A stretch of 64,000 nt of DNA from Porodaedalea pini (taxonomy: Eukaryota; Basidiomycota; Agaricomycetes; Hymenochaetales; Hymenochaetaceae), in NCBI GenBank assembly GCA_002794775.1, contig NBAY01000051.1:186001-250000 (forward strand), in the 5' to 3' direction. The notes beneath the pieces were generated by a model. That model made no database searches. It was given only the letters and a program-made list of their open reading frames with translations, and had not been told where the DNA came from. Both the position numbers and the translations under genes were made by a program. Of the stretch, positions 1 through 11,528 are shown piece after piece. The first letter of the stretch is position 1. Each line of letters starts with the position of its first letter.

Positions 1-476
1 CTCTTCACTTCCAAATCCTCATGGCCCTTTAGACCTCTCCCGAAATTCCTCGATACTAAATCATCGACGCACCTTCGATTTCATTAATCGAGATGGTCTA
101 TATGGTCTATATTTCTCTTTTACTTCAAAATTTGATCTTATTTTCTGATAGTTAAAGACCGACTCGAAGCATAACTAAAGGCCGGTGTCACTGGCAAACG
201 AATGGCGGCTTCAGCCTGGCACTGAATATTCCATGTTGTTGAGCCAAATGTCGCTGAAACTGGGGCCAGACCATTATTCAATCTGTACTTCAGCCTAACC
301 CGATTTCTTGGTCTAGACCGAAGGTTAGCCTCGTCAGTCTGAATTCAAACTAACATGTCAGCCACCCAGCCCACCCAAACGGCTATAATAATCAAGCTTG
401 TGCTAAGCGTCTTTCAGGCTCGGTTCAGTCTTTCCACATGCCTTTCTTTCTCTCCTAACTCGACTCCTGGCCGACC
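1..476. other. Intergenic, left edge
   Basis: No gene is supported here. The stretch is moderately AT-rich with a short tandem repeat (tatggtctatat, near 97-112) and probably contains the promoter and 5' leader of the gene starting at 477. The pyrimidine-rich tract just before 477 (tttctttctctcc) resembles fungal initiator regions. Confidence 0.5.
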
Positions 477-2417
477 ATGGCCCCCTACACTCCTTCCAAT
501 CACACGCTGGTGCCCTCGAAAGCCCTGCTTTTACCTACCCACGATCTTTTGTCACACCTCTCTCTTTCCACCACTGTCCTCTCCAATGCTGTGTCTTCCA
601 CTCCTCCTCCAGATGTATCGGATGTGACATTCACTGCTACCTTGCCGTATCTTGGCATCGGCCCCCTGGTTCTTCAACCCTCTCCCAGTCGTCCAGTTGA
701 TGCAGAAATGACCGCTTCTGCATATCGACGCGACACGTCTTCCAGGTTGGCATACCTCGCCATCCTTGCCATTCCGCTGATTTTTCTAGTCGTCGCCTTT
801 CTCTATATGCGGCGTGGAAAGCAGAAGCCTGCGAAGCACTTTGCTCCTCAACACACTCTGCGCAGCGAGGCTGCTCGCGCTCGTGCAGACACAGAAGCGC
901 CACGTATGCAGCAGCTTCCGCGCGACCGCATACGTGCGATGAACAGCGTGCCACGGGATCAGGAAGTGCCTATCTCTCCGCCCGCCGAGCACCAAATTTT
1001 CTCTCCTCGACCTCGGACACCGCCGCCTAGCGAATATCGGCATCCAAGAGGAATTTGTTTTGCTTCCCTTTCTGTTCCTGGAAATTCGGAACCTCCGAGT
1101 CCACTGGCGAGTACCACAACCTCCACATCGGACCTTAGTGTATGTCCACCGACGCCCTGTACGCCCATCTCTTCATTTCCGTCTGAGCCAGCTGAGGAGC
1201 CGGCGCATGAGGAACCATCCTCTGGTCTTGGGAAGGATGAATATGGAACGGAAGAAGTACGTTTTTCCTGGGATTTCCGGTGCAAAGGAACTGTGGACAG
1301 ACTTTCTCGCTTCTCAGCCGGGTCTGTGCTGGATATTTCGCATGCCAATAACGTAGTGACCTCCTCAGTCGATAAACCCGACCAGACTACCGACACACAA
1401 GCGCTACAGATCCAAGAAAACGCTCAGGCTTCCGGTGAGGATATAAATCATATTACTGAGACAGCAGACAAAACATCCCATATTGGACTCGCTTCTTCTG
1501 TCACTCTTCCAGTTCTACCTGCTCTTGAACTTTCTGAAGGAAGTTACCTCTCAGCGTTGCTTGATTTTGCGTCGGGAATCGAGAGTGACCTCTCGTCTTC
1601 TCCGTCGCAAGATAAGTTCGCGACGATTGCGCCCAGCCTGTCCACTCCGAGCCTTGTCAGCGACGGCGACTCCACGTTCAACACGACCGCCACATCTATT
1701 ATACTCAGCTTACCTGTCCCAGAAGTTGAGATACCTTCAGGCCCTAAGGCCTTGATTAGGAGCGATGAGCCGATTTCAACGAATTCTGATCCAATTGTAC
1801 TTGGTCTCAACCTGGATGTCACGTCTTTCTCTGCCCAAGTCAGCGATGCGCTTTCCTCGACGCCCAATTCCATGCTCAATCGAACCTACGACTCGAGCTT
1901 AGTCCAGCATCCGAACGACATCGAACAACAGGAACCCCCGAAGGATGCCAAGAGGCGTCCAGTCCTCAGCAAGCCGAATCACCGTACCCTTGCTCCTACG
2001 ACTTCAAGCCTGAAAGTCCATGCACCCTCCCTCGCCGACGTCCTCCACTGCACCAGCTCTGCTAGTACCAGCTCACCGACATCATCGCCATGCGTGTCTG
2101 AGTTTCCCTTAGGACCACTGAATGCTATGGTCATCGTTGGCTCGCATTCCTATATGAAACCGCGCACGCTCATAGACCGCGGCATGGGCCGGAGCAGAGC
2201 GTCGTCGGAGACCAACTTGCTTGCTTTGAGGAAGTCACGCTTATCTGGAACCGGCGTAAATGACTATGGTATCTCGACGACACTTGACTCCAGGACTTCC
2301 GAGCTTGATAGTAAGCCTAAAGAAGTGTTCCTGTTCTCTTCGCTCAGTATGCCCCTTGTCGTTGAGCTTGCGTGTCTCTCATCCATCTCGAAACGGATCA
2401 AGGCCAAGTACGATTGA
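477..2417 (+). CDS. Ser/Thr-rich single-pass membrane protein, hypothetical
   Basis: A single uninterrupted frame of 646 residues. I do not recognise the family. Residues ~91-110 form one strongly hydrophobic helix followed directly by MRRGK, so a type I/III topology with a short N-terminal outer part and a long (~530 aa) cytosolic Ser/Thr/Pro-rich tail is likely. The N-terminal 90 residues are Ser/Thr-rich with a possible N-glycosylation site (NHT, residues 8-10). The architecture (Ser/Thr-rich ectodomain, one TM, long disordered tail) is common among Agaricomycete surface or sensor-like proteins, but no catalytic domain is visible. Start chosen at the first ATG (context accATGg). A small intron near the 3' end cannot be excluded because the last ~30 residues are less polar. 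Confidence 0.7.
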   Translation: MAPYTPSNHTLVPSKALLLPTHDLLSHLSLSTTVLSNAVSSTPPPDVSDVTFTATLPYLGIGPLVLQPSPSRPVDAEMTASAYRRDTSSRLAYLAILAIPLIFLVVAFLYMRRGKQKPAKHFAPQHTLRSEAARARADTEAPRMQQLPRDRIRAMNSVPRDQEVPISPPAEHQIFSPRPRTPPPSEYRHPRGICFASLSVPGNSEPPSPLASTTTSTSDLSVCPPTPCTPISSFPSEPAEEPAHEEPSSGLGKDEYGTEEVRFSWDFRCKGTVDRLSRFSAGSVLDISHANNVVTSSVDKPDQTTDTQALQIQENAQASGEDINHITETADKTSHIGLASSVTLPVLPALELSEGSYLSALLDFASGIESDLSSSPSQDKFATIAPSLSTPSLVSDGDSTFNTTATSIILSLPVPEVEIPSGPKALIRSDEPISTNSDPIVLGLNLDVTSFSAQVSDALSSTPNSMLNRTYDSSLVQHPNDIEQQEPPKDAKRRPVLSKPNHRTLAPTTSSLKVHAPSLADVLHCTSSASTSSPTSSPCVSEFPLGPLNAMVIVGSHSYMKPRTLIDRGMGRSRASSETNLLALRKSRLSGTGVNDYGISTTLDSRTSELDSKPKEVFLFSSLSMPLVVELACLSSISKRIKAKYD

Positions 2418-2910
2418 CTCATGATTTCTATGCTCTCTTTCCCCGCGGCAACGGTTCTTCATACATGTGTGCATGTATATACAATGTTCAGTCTAGACTT
2501 TGTGAAAATTCGAATGCGAAGAGAATATTGATTTGTTCATTGCGATCTCGATCACTTCGCATGAGACTGGCCATGTATTATGCGAGCGTACACTGCAAGC
2601 TCACACGCATACATCATTACATGAAATGGATGAGTGATTCTGTTAATGCCCTTGAAGCATGAAGCAAATGGTCTTCATGGACAGGGAACTGCCCAAAGTC
2701 ACAAATTACTTCACTAAGTTGAACATGTCCCTCAGAGCCACTAACATCTCCAAAATGTTTGCGATCGTACCTAGATACTTGTTGGAATATAACTATAGAT
2801 ACATTGAATTACTACTATTTTTGGCTCAGATATACTCAGACAGCACAAGATAGAAGCCTGAAATAGGATCAAGCCTATCCTTCCGTTTATCCTCGATACT
2901 GATGCGCGTT
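2418..2910. other. Intergenic between convergent genes
   Basis: 493 bp between the 3' ends of the membrane-protein gene (+) and the PPR-like gene (-). AT-rich with several ATG-rich short frames but no conserved coding pattern; presumably both 3' UTRs and terminators. Confidence 0.6.
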
Positions 2911-5900
2911 CTACCTTTCATGTTTGTCCGCAGCTAAACCCCCTCGCTGCAACCGTTCTCGCGCATTAATACGTCCCATTCTTCGCGCCTCGGCACGGTC
3001 AGCCCGTTCGCGCATTGCGCTCTCCTTCACTCCACGTAACATGTTTGCTACGCGCCGCGCGCCTTCACTGTCCCCACGAACCTCAAACGCCTTCCTGAAC
3101 ATCTTGTACAAGGGGCGCGTATGACGTACAAACGATATGTACTTTGGGAAAGCCTGCAGGTTTACTGGTAACGAGTCCCGTGCGGAAGGCGATACAACGG
3201 TGCCGAAGGGAGTGCGAGGAATTGAGTTGGAAGACGAAATGTGCTGCCCAGGCACAGGTCCAGTATCAGGCTTAGCTAGCGCGTTAAATAGACTATCCGG
3301 TATTGGGTACCCACTCAAGGTGAGTCGGTCGAACAAGGCGCGAAGAGTCGGCTTCGGCGTTAAGTTCTTCCAACGTAAAAGCGCTTTCATGAGCAAGTTG
3401 AGCGTGACACGATCCGGAATGAACCCTCTCTCCTGAACGAGCTGCGCTAACCGTGCAGAGGCGTGGCGGACTTGTCGGTGCTGTCTTCGTGAGGCGCTGG
3501 GCCGCAGACTAGCACTTAAGATGATATTCCCAGCCTTCGTAGAAATCGCAGGGGAATGCTTGCTCAACAGTTTGAGCGCCGACGTGGTGCGTCCGAAATT
3601 CACCAGCAGATGCACTGCTCGTTCGAGAATCTCTGTGTCCAGTTTCTCTGACTTCCACAGCTGATTGCTCAGCTCCAGAGATAAGATTTTCTTGTCTAGC
3701 TGTGCGAGACGAGGATGGAAAGGGATATGATCTCGCAGTAGCGGCCATACGTAAATGGAGAAGGGTAAGGATCGCGCGACCTCCCGACTGCTGATGTTGG
3801 GAGATCGACTAAGCAAGCGCTCAGCATAATGAAGGCGAGAACTGCGGAAGATCGACGACTGACGATCAGGTAGCCTACGCCAAGCATCTTTGAGCGCTTT
3901 GCCCAGCAGCCTATAACGACGATGAGAAACCAGAGTAGACACGAATTGTTCGAGAAATCGTGACCTCAGCAGTGATGGATTCGACTCGCAAACGGTCTCG
4001 ACGATCCTTATAGATTCCTTGATGTAGCCGGCTTGGATGCAGGCTTCAATGAACGTTTCCAAAACTCGATTATTTGTCGGACGTATGGAAGTGTCGGTGA
4101 AAACTTTGACGAATGACTTTACAAGGTCGGGACGCAGATCGTCGTGGTGGCGGCGTAGAGTGTTTATTAGTAACGAATCCAACAAGTGCGTCGCTGTATA
4201 TTCAGAATTACGTTTGTCCTTCAAGCAATCAAACGCAAAATCAAGGAGTCTGTCAGAAGCAAGCGCCTTCCCTATCGATAGGACCACTTCATCAACAGCA
4301 GTTAAGTCGTATTCAGCTGATGACTTAAACAACCTGTAAGCAAGCATGGGGTCGAGTTGCGCCAGATCTATAAGCATGGCATTGGCGATTATGTTGCTCC
4401 ACCGAATTGCATTCGGGCTATCGCCGTCCGGAATCAGTTGCGCGTAACGCAGCGCACCCAAAATTCCGTCCCATGAGTGCTGGGGTGGTCCGCCCACGCC
4501 AGCCGTGGCTGTTAAGACACCGAAATGAACCGCGCACGCTTCCAACATGCTCTGGTCTAGGATTTCCCCACCAAGCTGCGCTGGATAAATGATAGCATCC
4601 GAGATATGGCGCACAAGCGAGATTGCGAGTCGCGAGTCACCTGAGACAGATGCGAGCGCCATGAACGACGTGGTCGCGCTGCAAATAAGAGTCATGCAGC
4701 GCGTCACTGCACCGGCCCTCCAAGCTTCTTCTTTGCGCCAAAGTACCCAAAGGGTTCGCGCGATCTCCTGGAAGCCCTCAGCGGAAGGGAGGCAAGCGCG
4801 TTCTCGTGTGAGACTGCGTACGTGGAGCTCAGATGAGAGGGCGGCAAGCGCACAAATGACAGTCCACCCCAGAACTTGAGCTTGGGAATGCACTCCACCA
4901 TCAAACCCTCGCTCGGGTGCTAGTCTCGTGGATCTTGATCCTGAAGCTTTACGGGCTGCCGCGAAGGACAGAGATAACAGAACTAGATTGCTCCACGCTG
5001 CGCGGTCTTCTTCCTCCGAAGTCGCGTACGTTCCGTCATTAAATGCGCAAAGTGCGGCACGGCTCTCAAACAAAGCCCACGGATACACCTCTCGAAGATA
5101 ACGCAATGCACGCTGAGTGCCAGGGTTGCGTGAGAAAAGGACGTCTACAAGATGATCCCGTATAGCTAGCGCATCGTAAGTCTTTGGCCGCTCTACGTCA
5201 TCTAATGCTTCTAAGACGAGCTCGTTGGACGGACGGGGAGAGTGCCTTGGAAGAATGTCCCGAGCTTTACGGAGCTTTTCCCGCAATATGCGAAGAAAGC
5301 GCGCCTTTGTCGAGGGTAAAACGACTTCTCCTGGTAGTGCAAGGATGCGCCAAAAAGTGCCGTGGACGCTTGGATGGAGCCCTCCGTTCCGGCTGAGGAG
5401 ATTTCCGAGGCGCATAATAATCTCATCGCCAAATTTATGCCCACCGAGGTCAAGCAGAGCACTGAGGTAAACCCGATGAAGGAACCACCCGCCCTTTACA
5501 GGTTTGATAAGCAGATAATAAGTCCGTGCTCTATCCAGACACTGTTTAACGCCTATGGCTAAGTGATTCATCAATCATATATTAACGCAGTGCTGAGTTA
5601 CGATAGTTCCATTACCTTCGGGCTCCTGGGATGCGATGCGCTTTGCATCTTCCAAGGCGGCGCGCATAAGCCAGTAATTATCCGAATCGGAGAGAGAGAG
5701 GCCCCGTGAAAGCTTGTCCTTTGCCACTGCCAATACAAAAGCCCAATGTTTCCTTGTACCACTAACCTGATGTTTGTAAAAAGCGGGAGCCAAGGGGTGA
5801 AGGGCGAAGGTCCCGAGAGTGTCACCCTCGGATGCAGGCAATTGGTTTGGTAAATCCGGAAGCATAGACAGCGAAGCAAAGAGTTGTATGATAGTAGACA

Positions 5901-6308
5901 ACTCTTTTGAGGATAGCTGGTGCAATAAACCCTTAGATTTTACAGCGTGATAGAAGGCCTTGATATCATGGGGAGTCTGTAGCTGGGGCGACGGGGATCG
6001 CGCATTCCGCTCGGAGACCAGCAATGATAAATCGTGCACAGCCTTTGCTCGACCTTGCCTGCTTGGTTTGTTGATCGAATGTTCCTGAGCATCACCGTCA
6101 TGATTTGTAGTGATTGAGAAAGCACGACCAAAAGGGATACACTGGACGCGACCCCGACTCGCAACATCTTCGAGCTTTCTGTGTGTCCGTCCGTACAAAT
6201 GAGCTATCAAATGACTTCCTCCAAAAAGTAAGTTACTCACAGGCAATCCCTACAAGTCCTCTGTATATGTTCGAGGTAACGTCTAGACGTCACCAAGCAT
6301 CGTAACAT
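2911..6308 (-). CDS. Mitochondrial helical-repeat (PPR-like) protein
   Basis: Two long frames (6246-5575 and 5574-2911) are separated only by an in-frame TGA. A 57-nt intron (5615-5559, GTAATG...TTAG) removes the stop and keeps phase. A second intron (6240-6179, GTGAGT...CACAG) joins an upstream exon starting at ATG 6308. Exons 6308-6241, 6178-5616 and 5558-2911 give 1092 aa. The new N-terminus (MLRCLVTSRRYLEHIQRTCR) is Arg-rich without acidic residues apart from one Glu, as in a mitochondrial presequence. The body is all-helical with repeated ~35-residue pairs (e.g. the stretch around codons for NRVLETFIEACIQAGYIKES) resembling pentatricopeptide repeats of fungal mitochondrial RNA-processing factors. 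Divergent from RPLP0 across 390 bp. The repeat assignment is inference; the gene model is well supported by phase. Confidence 0.75.
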
Positions 6309-6698
6309 TCCATGGCACCGGTGCTAGGAGAGTGGTCATCCATTGAGTACTGTCGTTTACGCTGAGCTGGCTCACACGTGACTTACTTGCTTCAAAAAGA
6401 AGATTGTTCTCACAATGCACGTGCCTTCAAGTGCTGTATAGTTCTGCCAGGTTTGCGCGAAATTTCGAATATTTTGAACTTTTACGACACGTTCGACCTG
6501 CTGCCTTGAAATATCCATTGGCACAACTGGTGAGCTCCTCAAGAGCAACGTTGAAAGGCTTTGCGCTGATTCTTATGCGATAGAGGTCAATAGGGAGGCA
6601 CTGGTTACCCAAATTTCACAACTTCATTTCTTGTGCGTGCGCTTTTGCCTTACGAATCGCGCAGGCGTCTGACCCATCTACTGCAGCTACAAAACGCA
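6309..6698. promoter_or_regulatory. Divergent promoter region, PPR-like gene / RPLP0
   Basis: 390 bp between two divergent start codons with no coding sequence of its own. It likely carries both promoters. A CACGTG E-box lies at about 6375 and a pyrimidine-rich segment sits upstream of the RPLP0 ATG. Confidence 0.45.
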
Positions 6699-7858
6699 AT
6701 GGGTGCTTCTCGTGCTCAAAAGGAGGAGTACTTCGTTAAGCTAAGGGCACTTATCACTAAGTACCGTAAGTCTTAGCACGTTCAGTAAATGAACATTTAT
6801 TAACTTAAGAATGATAGCCTCCATCTTCCTTGTCAATGTCGACAATGTTGGTTCCAACCAAATGCACCAGATCCGTGTGTCCCTCCGTGGCAAGGGTGTC
6901 GTCCTGATGGGCAAGAACACTATGGTTCGCCGCGCTCTTCGTTCCATCCTGTCGGAGTTCCCCCAGTTCGAGCGTCTCCTCCCCTATGTCAAAGGCAACA
7001 TCGGCTTCGTCTTCACCTCTGGTGACCTTAAGGACGTCCGGGAGATCATCGTTGCGAACAAGGTTGCTGCGCCTGCTCGTGCCGGTGCCTTCGCCCCGAT
7101 GGACGTCGTCGTTCCGGGTGGTAACACCGGAATGGAGCCCGGCAAGACATCTTTCTTCCAAGCACTCAACATTCCGACGAAGATTGCCCGTGGTACGATT
7201 GAAATTGTTTCCGATATCAAGGTCGTTACTGCTGGCACCCGTGTCGGCCCGTCCGAGGCGACTCTGCTCAACATGCTCAACATCTCGCCGTTCACCTACG
7301 GTATGACCGTCGAGCAGATCTTCGACCAGGGCAACGTCTTCTCGCCATCCGTCCTCGACGTTAATGAGGAAGAGCTTATTGGCCGTTTCCTATCTGGTAT
7401 CAAGACTATTGCCGCGATCTCTCTCGCCCTCAAGTACCCGACCATTGTATCCGTTTCGCACACCCTGGTCAACGCATACAAGAACCTTATCGCTGTGGCT
7501 CTCGTCACAGACTACTCGTTCGAGGGTGCTGAGAAGGTGAGCCTGCTGTCTTCTGCTGTTTCTTCCGTTTTCCGAAGATGGTCATCATACACTGAAAATA
7601 CTGACTGTCCCCTGGACGCATGTTGCAATTCTTTAAAACACTTCTGATGGATTAATCATTGATAAACGTTCTTTGAACATGCCTCTAACTTAACTGCCTT
7701 TCTAGATCAAAGACATTCTTGCCAACCCCGAGGCGTATGCTGCTGCTGCACCTGCTGCGGCCGCCCCCGCCGCCGCAGCCGAGGAAACCAAGGCTGAGGA
7801 GAAGGAGGAAGAGAAGGAGGAGTCTGACGATGACATGGGCTTCGGTCTCTTCGACTAA
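6699..7858 (+). CDS. RPLP0: 60S acidic ribosomal protein P0 (stalk base)
   Basis: Scaffold of the ribosomal stalk; it binds 25S rRNA and anchors P1/P2 heterodimers that recruit translation factors. Three exons: 6699-6765, 6818-7536, 7706-7858, giving 312 aa, the usual fungal length. The N-terminus [15 protein letters not shown] is the family signature. The L10 domain follows ([19 protein letters not shown]). An Ala-rich hinge precedes the canonical acidic tail [16 protein letters not shown] shared by P0/P1/P2. Introns are GTAAGT...ATAG (52 nt) and GTGAGC...CTAG (169 nt, unusually long for this window). Codon use is strongly biased to C-ending codons, as expected for a highly expressed gene. 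Confidence 0.97.
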
Positions 7859-8720
7859 GCTCGTGATTTTTCTTCACCTGTACACTGTTGTATTCTCAGC
7901 AAAATCGAGAGCCGCTTTTGCACTTCCGTACACCGTATTCGATATCAGTGTTCCAACGCAAATGCTCATGAAGGAATACAAGCAGATGAATGTCGACTGA
8001 TGAATCTCATTTCCAGGCTGACGGGTTTGTCGGACTATTTTCGTTCGGCTAGCATCCCTTTGCTGATGTCAGATTCTTGCTACACTTCAGGTTTCCGACT
8101 CGTATCACTGTAGATGATTCTTCACTAATTCTCCAAGCAACGGCCTTCTATCACTATCACTGAAATTTCTCACTAATCGATCTGTGTGGTCAACTTGCCA
8201 AAACACTCGAGTAGCTGTACTGTGTGACTACTTCACACAATACAGACAGCATCAGAGCAACCAAATGTGCTGTCTGGCCAATCTGACCACCACTGTCTGT
8301 GGCTCAGATGTTACCTGCTTTGTGGCGGCGGAGCCTCAGCCCCGATTCAAAGTATGTTCCTACGAATTGAGGTCGAGATCGGTCAAGGCATCCTCGTACT
8401 TATTCGATCTTCTCCTGGAATGCAATTTGCTTAGTGACGGTGGCCTTTTAGAGTTTCCCTTGATAAGCAGGTTGTGTCGGCCACGCAGAGCTTATTCCAT
8501 TGTTTGTGTCGACCATTTCTGGTAAATCGGCTTTACTTTGCCTTGATTGTCAGCGTTTCCTTTGCAGTATAAGTATGGCCGAAGAGCCCATATGACGACC
8601 CACACCAGGAGCATTCCATCCACCAGACTTTGCGACACTCAACATTGCGTGTCCCAGTGCGTTTCACTTAGCTGGAGTCTACTACTAATACTCTCGCTTA
8701 CGATTCACCCCCCAGCAGCC
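7859..8720. other. Intergenic with RPLP0 3' UTR and downstream promoter
   Basis: 862 bp without a supported gene. The first ~200 bp are probably the RPLP0 3' UTR. A TATA-like element (gtataagta, ~8567-8576) lies ~150 bp before the next ATG (8721). Confidence 0.45.
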
Positions 8721-9431
8721 ATGGCCACTCAGGCATTGCAAGTTCAAAGGCTCCCCTGGCCCACTAGTGCTGTTCCAGGGGATTCCAGCTCCCCTGAAGA
8801 CGTCGTTAAGATAGCGACCGCCAGGCTCTCCAAGATGGTTTCTTCTCCCGATCCTTTCAGATACCCACTACCATCAGCGAGCTCGGAGACCAGCTCCAGC
8901 ACGTGCACCTCGTCAGCGGACTTCTTTCCGTCAACCCTCGATCCCGTCTATATTCCGTCCCGGGATGATGTTCTCCGCAGATCACTGTTTCTGAAGCTAG
9001 GAGAAGAGCAGGACTACTCTCACGCTGTCTTTGCGAGTGATATCAACTCTCGCGCGTTCCGCGGTTTCCTGCGCACTCTCATTGCTGACAGGCCGTTCTT
9101 TGACCCCCGCGGTCCGCCTGAGTGGGTCGCAGAGTACAGTGCAGTTTACGAGATCTGCCATCGTTTGTACGCCCAGACTCTCACGGAAGATGGTCAGTCG
9201 ATGCTCTATCTAAAGAATATTTGCGACAAGGGCGAAGAAGCCGAACTTCGTATGCTCACCGAGAACGTCATTGGAAAGCCCACTGTGTACGTATACCGCA
9301 CTGTGCGCATCTTCGAGGAGGCGACCCGGTACATCGAGACGGGCTTCTCTCCGCTTCCTCCTTCCCGACCTTTGTACGAACGCCCCACGCATGTGCCGCA
9401 CCGATCGAACTGTTCATGTCCAAGGTACTAG
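8721..9431 (+). CDS. Hypothetical protein
   Basis: A 236-residue frame from ATG 8721 (context agccATGg). I do not recognise the family. The first ~70 residues are Ser/Pro-rich and likely disordered; residues ~75-200 are compositionally globular (e.g. DINSRAFRGFLRTLIADRPFF). The frame continues upstream of 8721, but only with poor coding character. The C-terminus is uncertain: after about 9370 another frame reads better (IELFMSKV... then PCSFRELSELDSLPLAPPFP, ending near 9549), so either a small intron or a frameshift lies near 9370-9440 and the true end may be 9549. Confidence 0.55.
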   Translation: MATQALQVQRLPWPTSAVPGDSSSPEDVVKIATARLSKMVSSPDPFRYPLPSASSETSSSTCTSSADFFPSTLDPVYIPSRDDVLRRSLFLKLGEEQDYSHAVFASDINSRAFRGFLRTLIADRPFFDPRGPPEWVAEYSAVYEICHRLYAQTLTEDGQSMLYLKNICDKGEEAELRMLTENVIGKPTVYVYRTVRIFEEATRYIETGFSPLPPSRPLYERPTHVPHRSNCSCPRY

Positions 9432-10640
9432 AATCAAGATCCCCTGTTCGTTCAGGGAGCTGTCGGAACTGGATAGTCTTCCCCTCGCTCCTCCTTTCCC
9501 CGCCTTGCTCAACATGAGAGCGAAGTATCCAAGCCCTACGTCTCCATGAATTTCGCTGCATAAACCGGAGTAGGGCAGCACGCCAAAGTCAACTCAGAGC
9601 ATAACGTTCCTTTACACTCTTAATGCATGCAAGCTCAACACTTGCAAGCCTCATTGTTGTGCTTAGAGGACGCACCCAGATCAAGGTCGAGGTATTTCGC
9701 GAACAACAAGCCACAGACCAATCTTAATTACGAAGCACTACCCCCCACCTCCCCTCTTTCTTTTCCCCTGCAACATTGTTAATTTTCAGTCACATATAAC
9801 AATATACCATCGGAGATTTGTTTTCCTTCTGTTCGCTTTGCCGCCCGATGAGAATAAAGCATGGTTGGGAGGAAGGGCGGGAAAGGAATTTATCGGCCAA
9901 TATGTTGGACTCTTGACTCGTAACAGATATCTTGAACTTCTATTTCCCACGTGCTTGCATCGCGCTGTCATTCGATCGGAGCTTCAAAGATAACAAGTGC
10001 CAGTGCCAGTTCCATCATCATTCAACAATTGCCATCTTCTAGCTGAATGGACTACGATGCAAAGATACCTTACTTATTACCCTCGCCTTCGGAGACCTGG
10101 CATATCAATGCTGAGCGAGATCGCAGTAACCAGGCTCGACCCCTGGTTTTCGCCTGGGGCCCTGAGTTCCAAGTGTATCAATGCTGTCAGTCGGCGACGC
10201 GCTTCAACTGCCACGAGCATGGTGGCATGGAACTTGGATTTCATCGATTTCATTTCGCGTACGGGCTTGTCTTGCTTTTCTAGATTCGAGATTCAAAATT
10301 CCAAGCAGAACCAGAAAACAATAAAATGGAACCTCTCTGATTTAGGGCATGCGGCCATAAGCGTGCCACAGTATACCCAATATGTACAAGACGCAACCTG
10401 TGCAGGATGGAAAGCGCTGGTGCTCATCCTAGCCACAGGTGGTTTCGATATAAGGCTGGCAAACTCTTAGACTACGCCCACAAGTTCATTTCTCCCCTCT
10501 CCTTTGTTTCTCTTGCTGTACCTCTCTATACTCTCTTTACATCCATCTGTCGTCTCATACGCCGTATAGTATAATCAACAGTAAGCCTTGCTCTTCATGA
10601 GTCAATCTATGCAGAGCTGACCGTGTTTTTAATTAGCGTC
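9432..10640. other. Intergenic / promoter region
   Basis: About 1.1-1.2 kb with no convincing coding sequence; short frames here lack conserved character. A 5' UTR intron just before the next gene is plausible (acaGTAAGC at ~10581 to aattAG at ~10636). Confidence 0.45.
10449..10455 (+). promoter_or_regulatory. TATA-like box of the 10641 gene
   Basis: TATAAGG followed ~45-80 bp later by a long CT-rich stretch (tctcccctctcctttgtttc), a layout typical of fungal TATA plus pyrimidine-rich transcription start regions. Confidence 0.4.
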
Positions 10641-11528
10641 ATGGCACCCAAAAACACCGTCAATTTCACAGAAGAGGATTTCCCGCCACTCCCGTCGACT
10701 CGGCCGCTGCTGGCCAGCGCCTCTTCTGGGAAGAAGCTGGTTGCCAAATCTTCTCCCGCATCCTCGCTCTCCTCACTTTCTTCCTCCATTTCTTCCTCCC
10801 CCTCCTCCGCCCCCGTGTCAACTCCGAAAGAGTCCCCGAGGACAGCTTCTCCAGGACCGAAGCTAGTCGACTCGCGCTCTGAGCTCTCCGATTCTGCTAC
10901 TCAGGAGATTGATGCTCTTGAGAAGCTGTGGCCCGACCAGACTGACACTATCCCAAAGAAGAGAGTTGTGACTTTTGAGGAAGCTGCGACTGTACTTCCC
11001 TCCTTGAAGCACAGACGTCCCGGTGGGACCGTCGCCCCGTTCCACCTTGCAGATCTTGAACACGCGACGTTCGTCGGGCTCGCCCGTCTCTTCCCGCAGG
11101 ACTGCCCAGAGGCTCTGATCATCCAAAGCGCGAAGACGGAAACCGGCGGCGTCGACATGCCCGAACACGCGCTGCCCTACGACTATGTGGTCGTCTTCGG
11201 CAACAACATGCGCATGACATGCTGGCGGCACGCCATCGACGTCGCGACCCTGCGTTGCGCCATCGTCGCGTTCCCGCCGGTCGTCGAGCTGCACGAGAAG
11301 GCGATGATGATGGTCCCGGACCGCTCGGGGGCCGAGAAGCCCAAGAATATTTTCTTTGAGGTGCCTGTCGTGCGCGCTATGACGGGGGAGGAGTTCGAAA
11401 AGCTTCATGGGTTGAAGACGGATCGTGTCGCTCGGCCGTCGCTCGGATGGTTCTACTCGGAGGTTCTGGTGGACTGCTGCGATAATAGAAGATTCTCAGA
11501 TCTATTGAAGGTGCCTGATACTTGCTGA
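10641..11528 (+). CDS. Hypothetical protein, Ser-rich N-terminus
   Basis: 295 residues from ATG 10641 (context cgtcATGgc); the open frame upstream has no ATG start. I do not recognise the family. Residues ~1-105 are Ser/Pro-rich and low-complexity. Residues ~125-290 have mixed composition with GC-rich, strongly biased codons and look like a folded domain (AFPPVVELHEKAMMMV). No transmembrane segment or signal peptide. It stands alone between two long intergenic stretches. Confidence 0.65.
   Translation: MAPKNTVNFTEEDFPPLPSTRPLLASASSGKKLVAKSSPASSLSSLSSSISSSPSSAPVSTPKESPRTASPGPKLVDSRSELSDSATQEIDALEKLWPDQTDTIPKKRVVTFEEAATVLPSLKHRRPGGTVAPFHLADLEHATFVGLARLFPQDCPEALIIQSAKTETGGVDMPEHALPYDYVVVFGNNMRMTCWRHAIDVATLRCAIVAFPPVVELHEKAMMMVPDRSGAEKPKNIFFEVPVVRAMTGEEFEKLHGLKTDRVARPSLGWFYSEVLVDCCDNRRFSDLLKVPDTC

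Noticed and set aside
5574..5577. In-frame TGA in the PPR-like gene as a nonsense mutation
   Set aside because: A canonical 57-nt GT-AG intron covers it and keeps phase.
9997..10470. 157-aa open frame on the plus strand
   Set aside because: Mixed composition without biased codons, overlaps the likely promoter and TATA of the next gene, and no recognisable motif.
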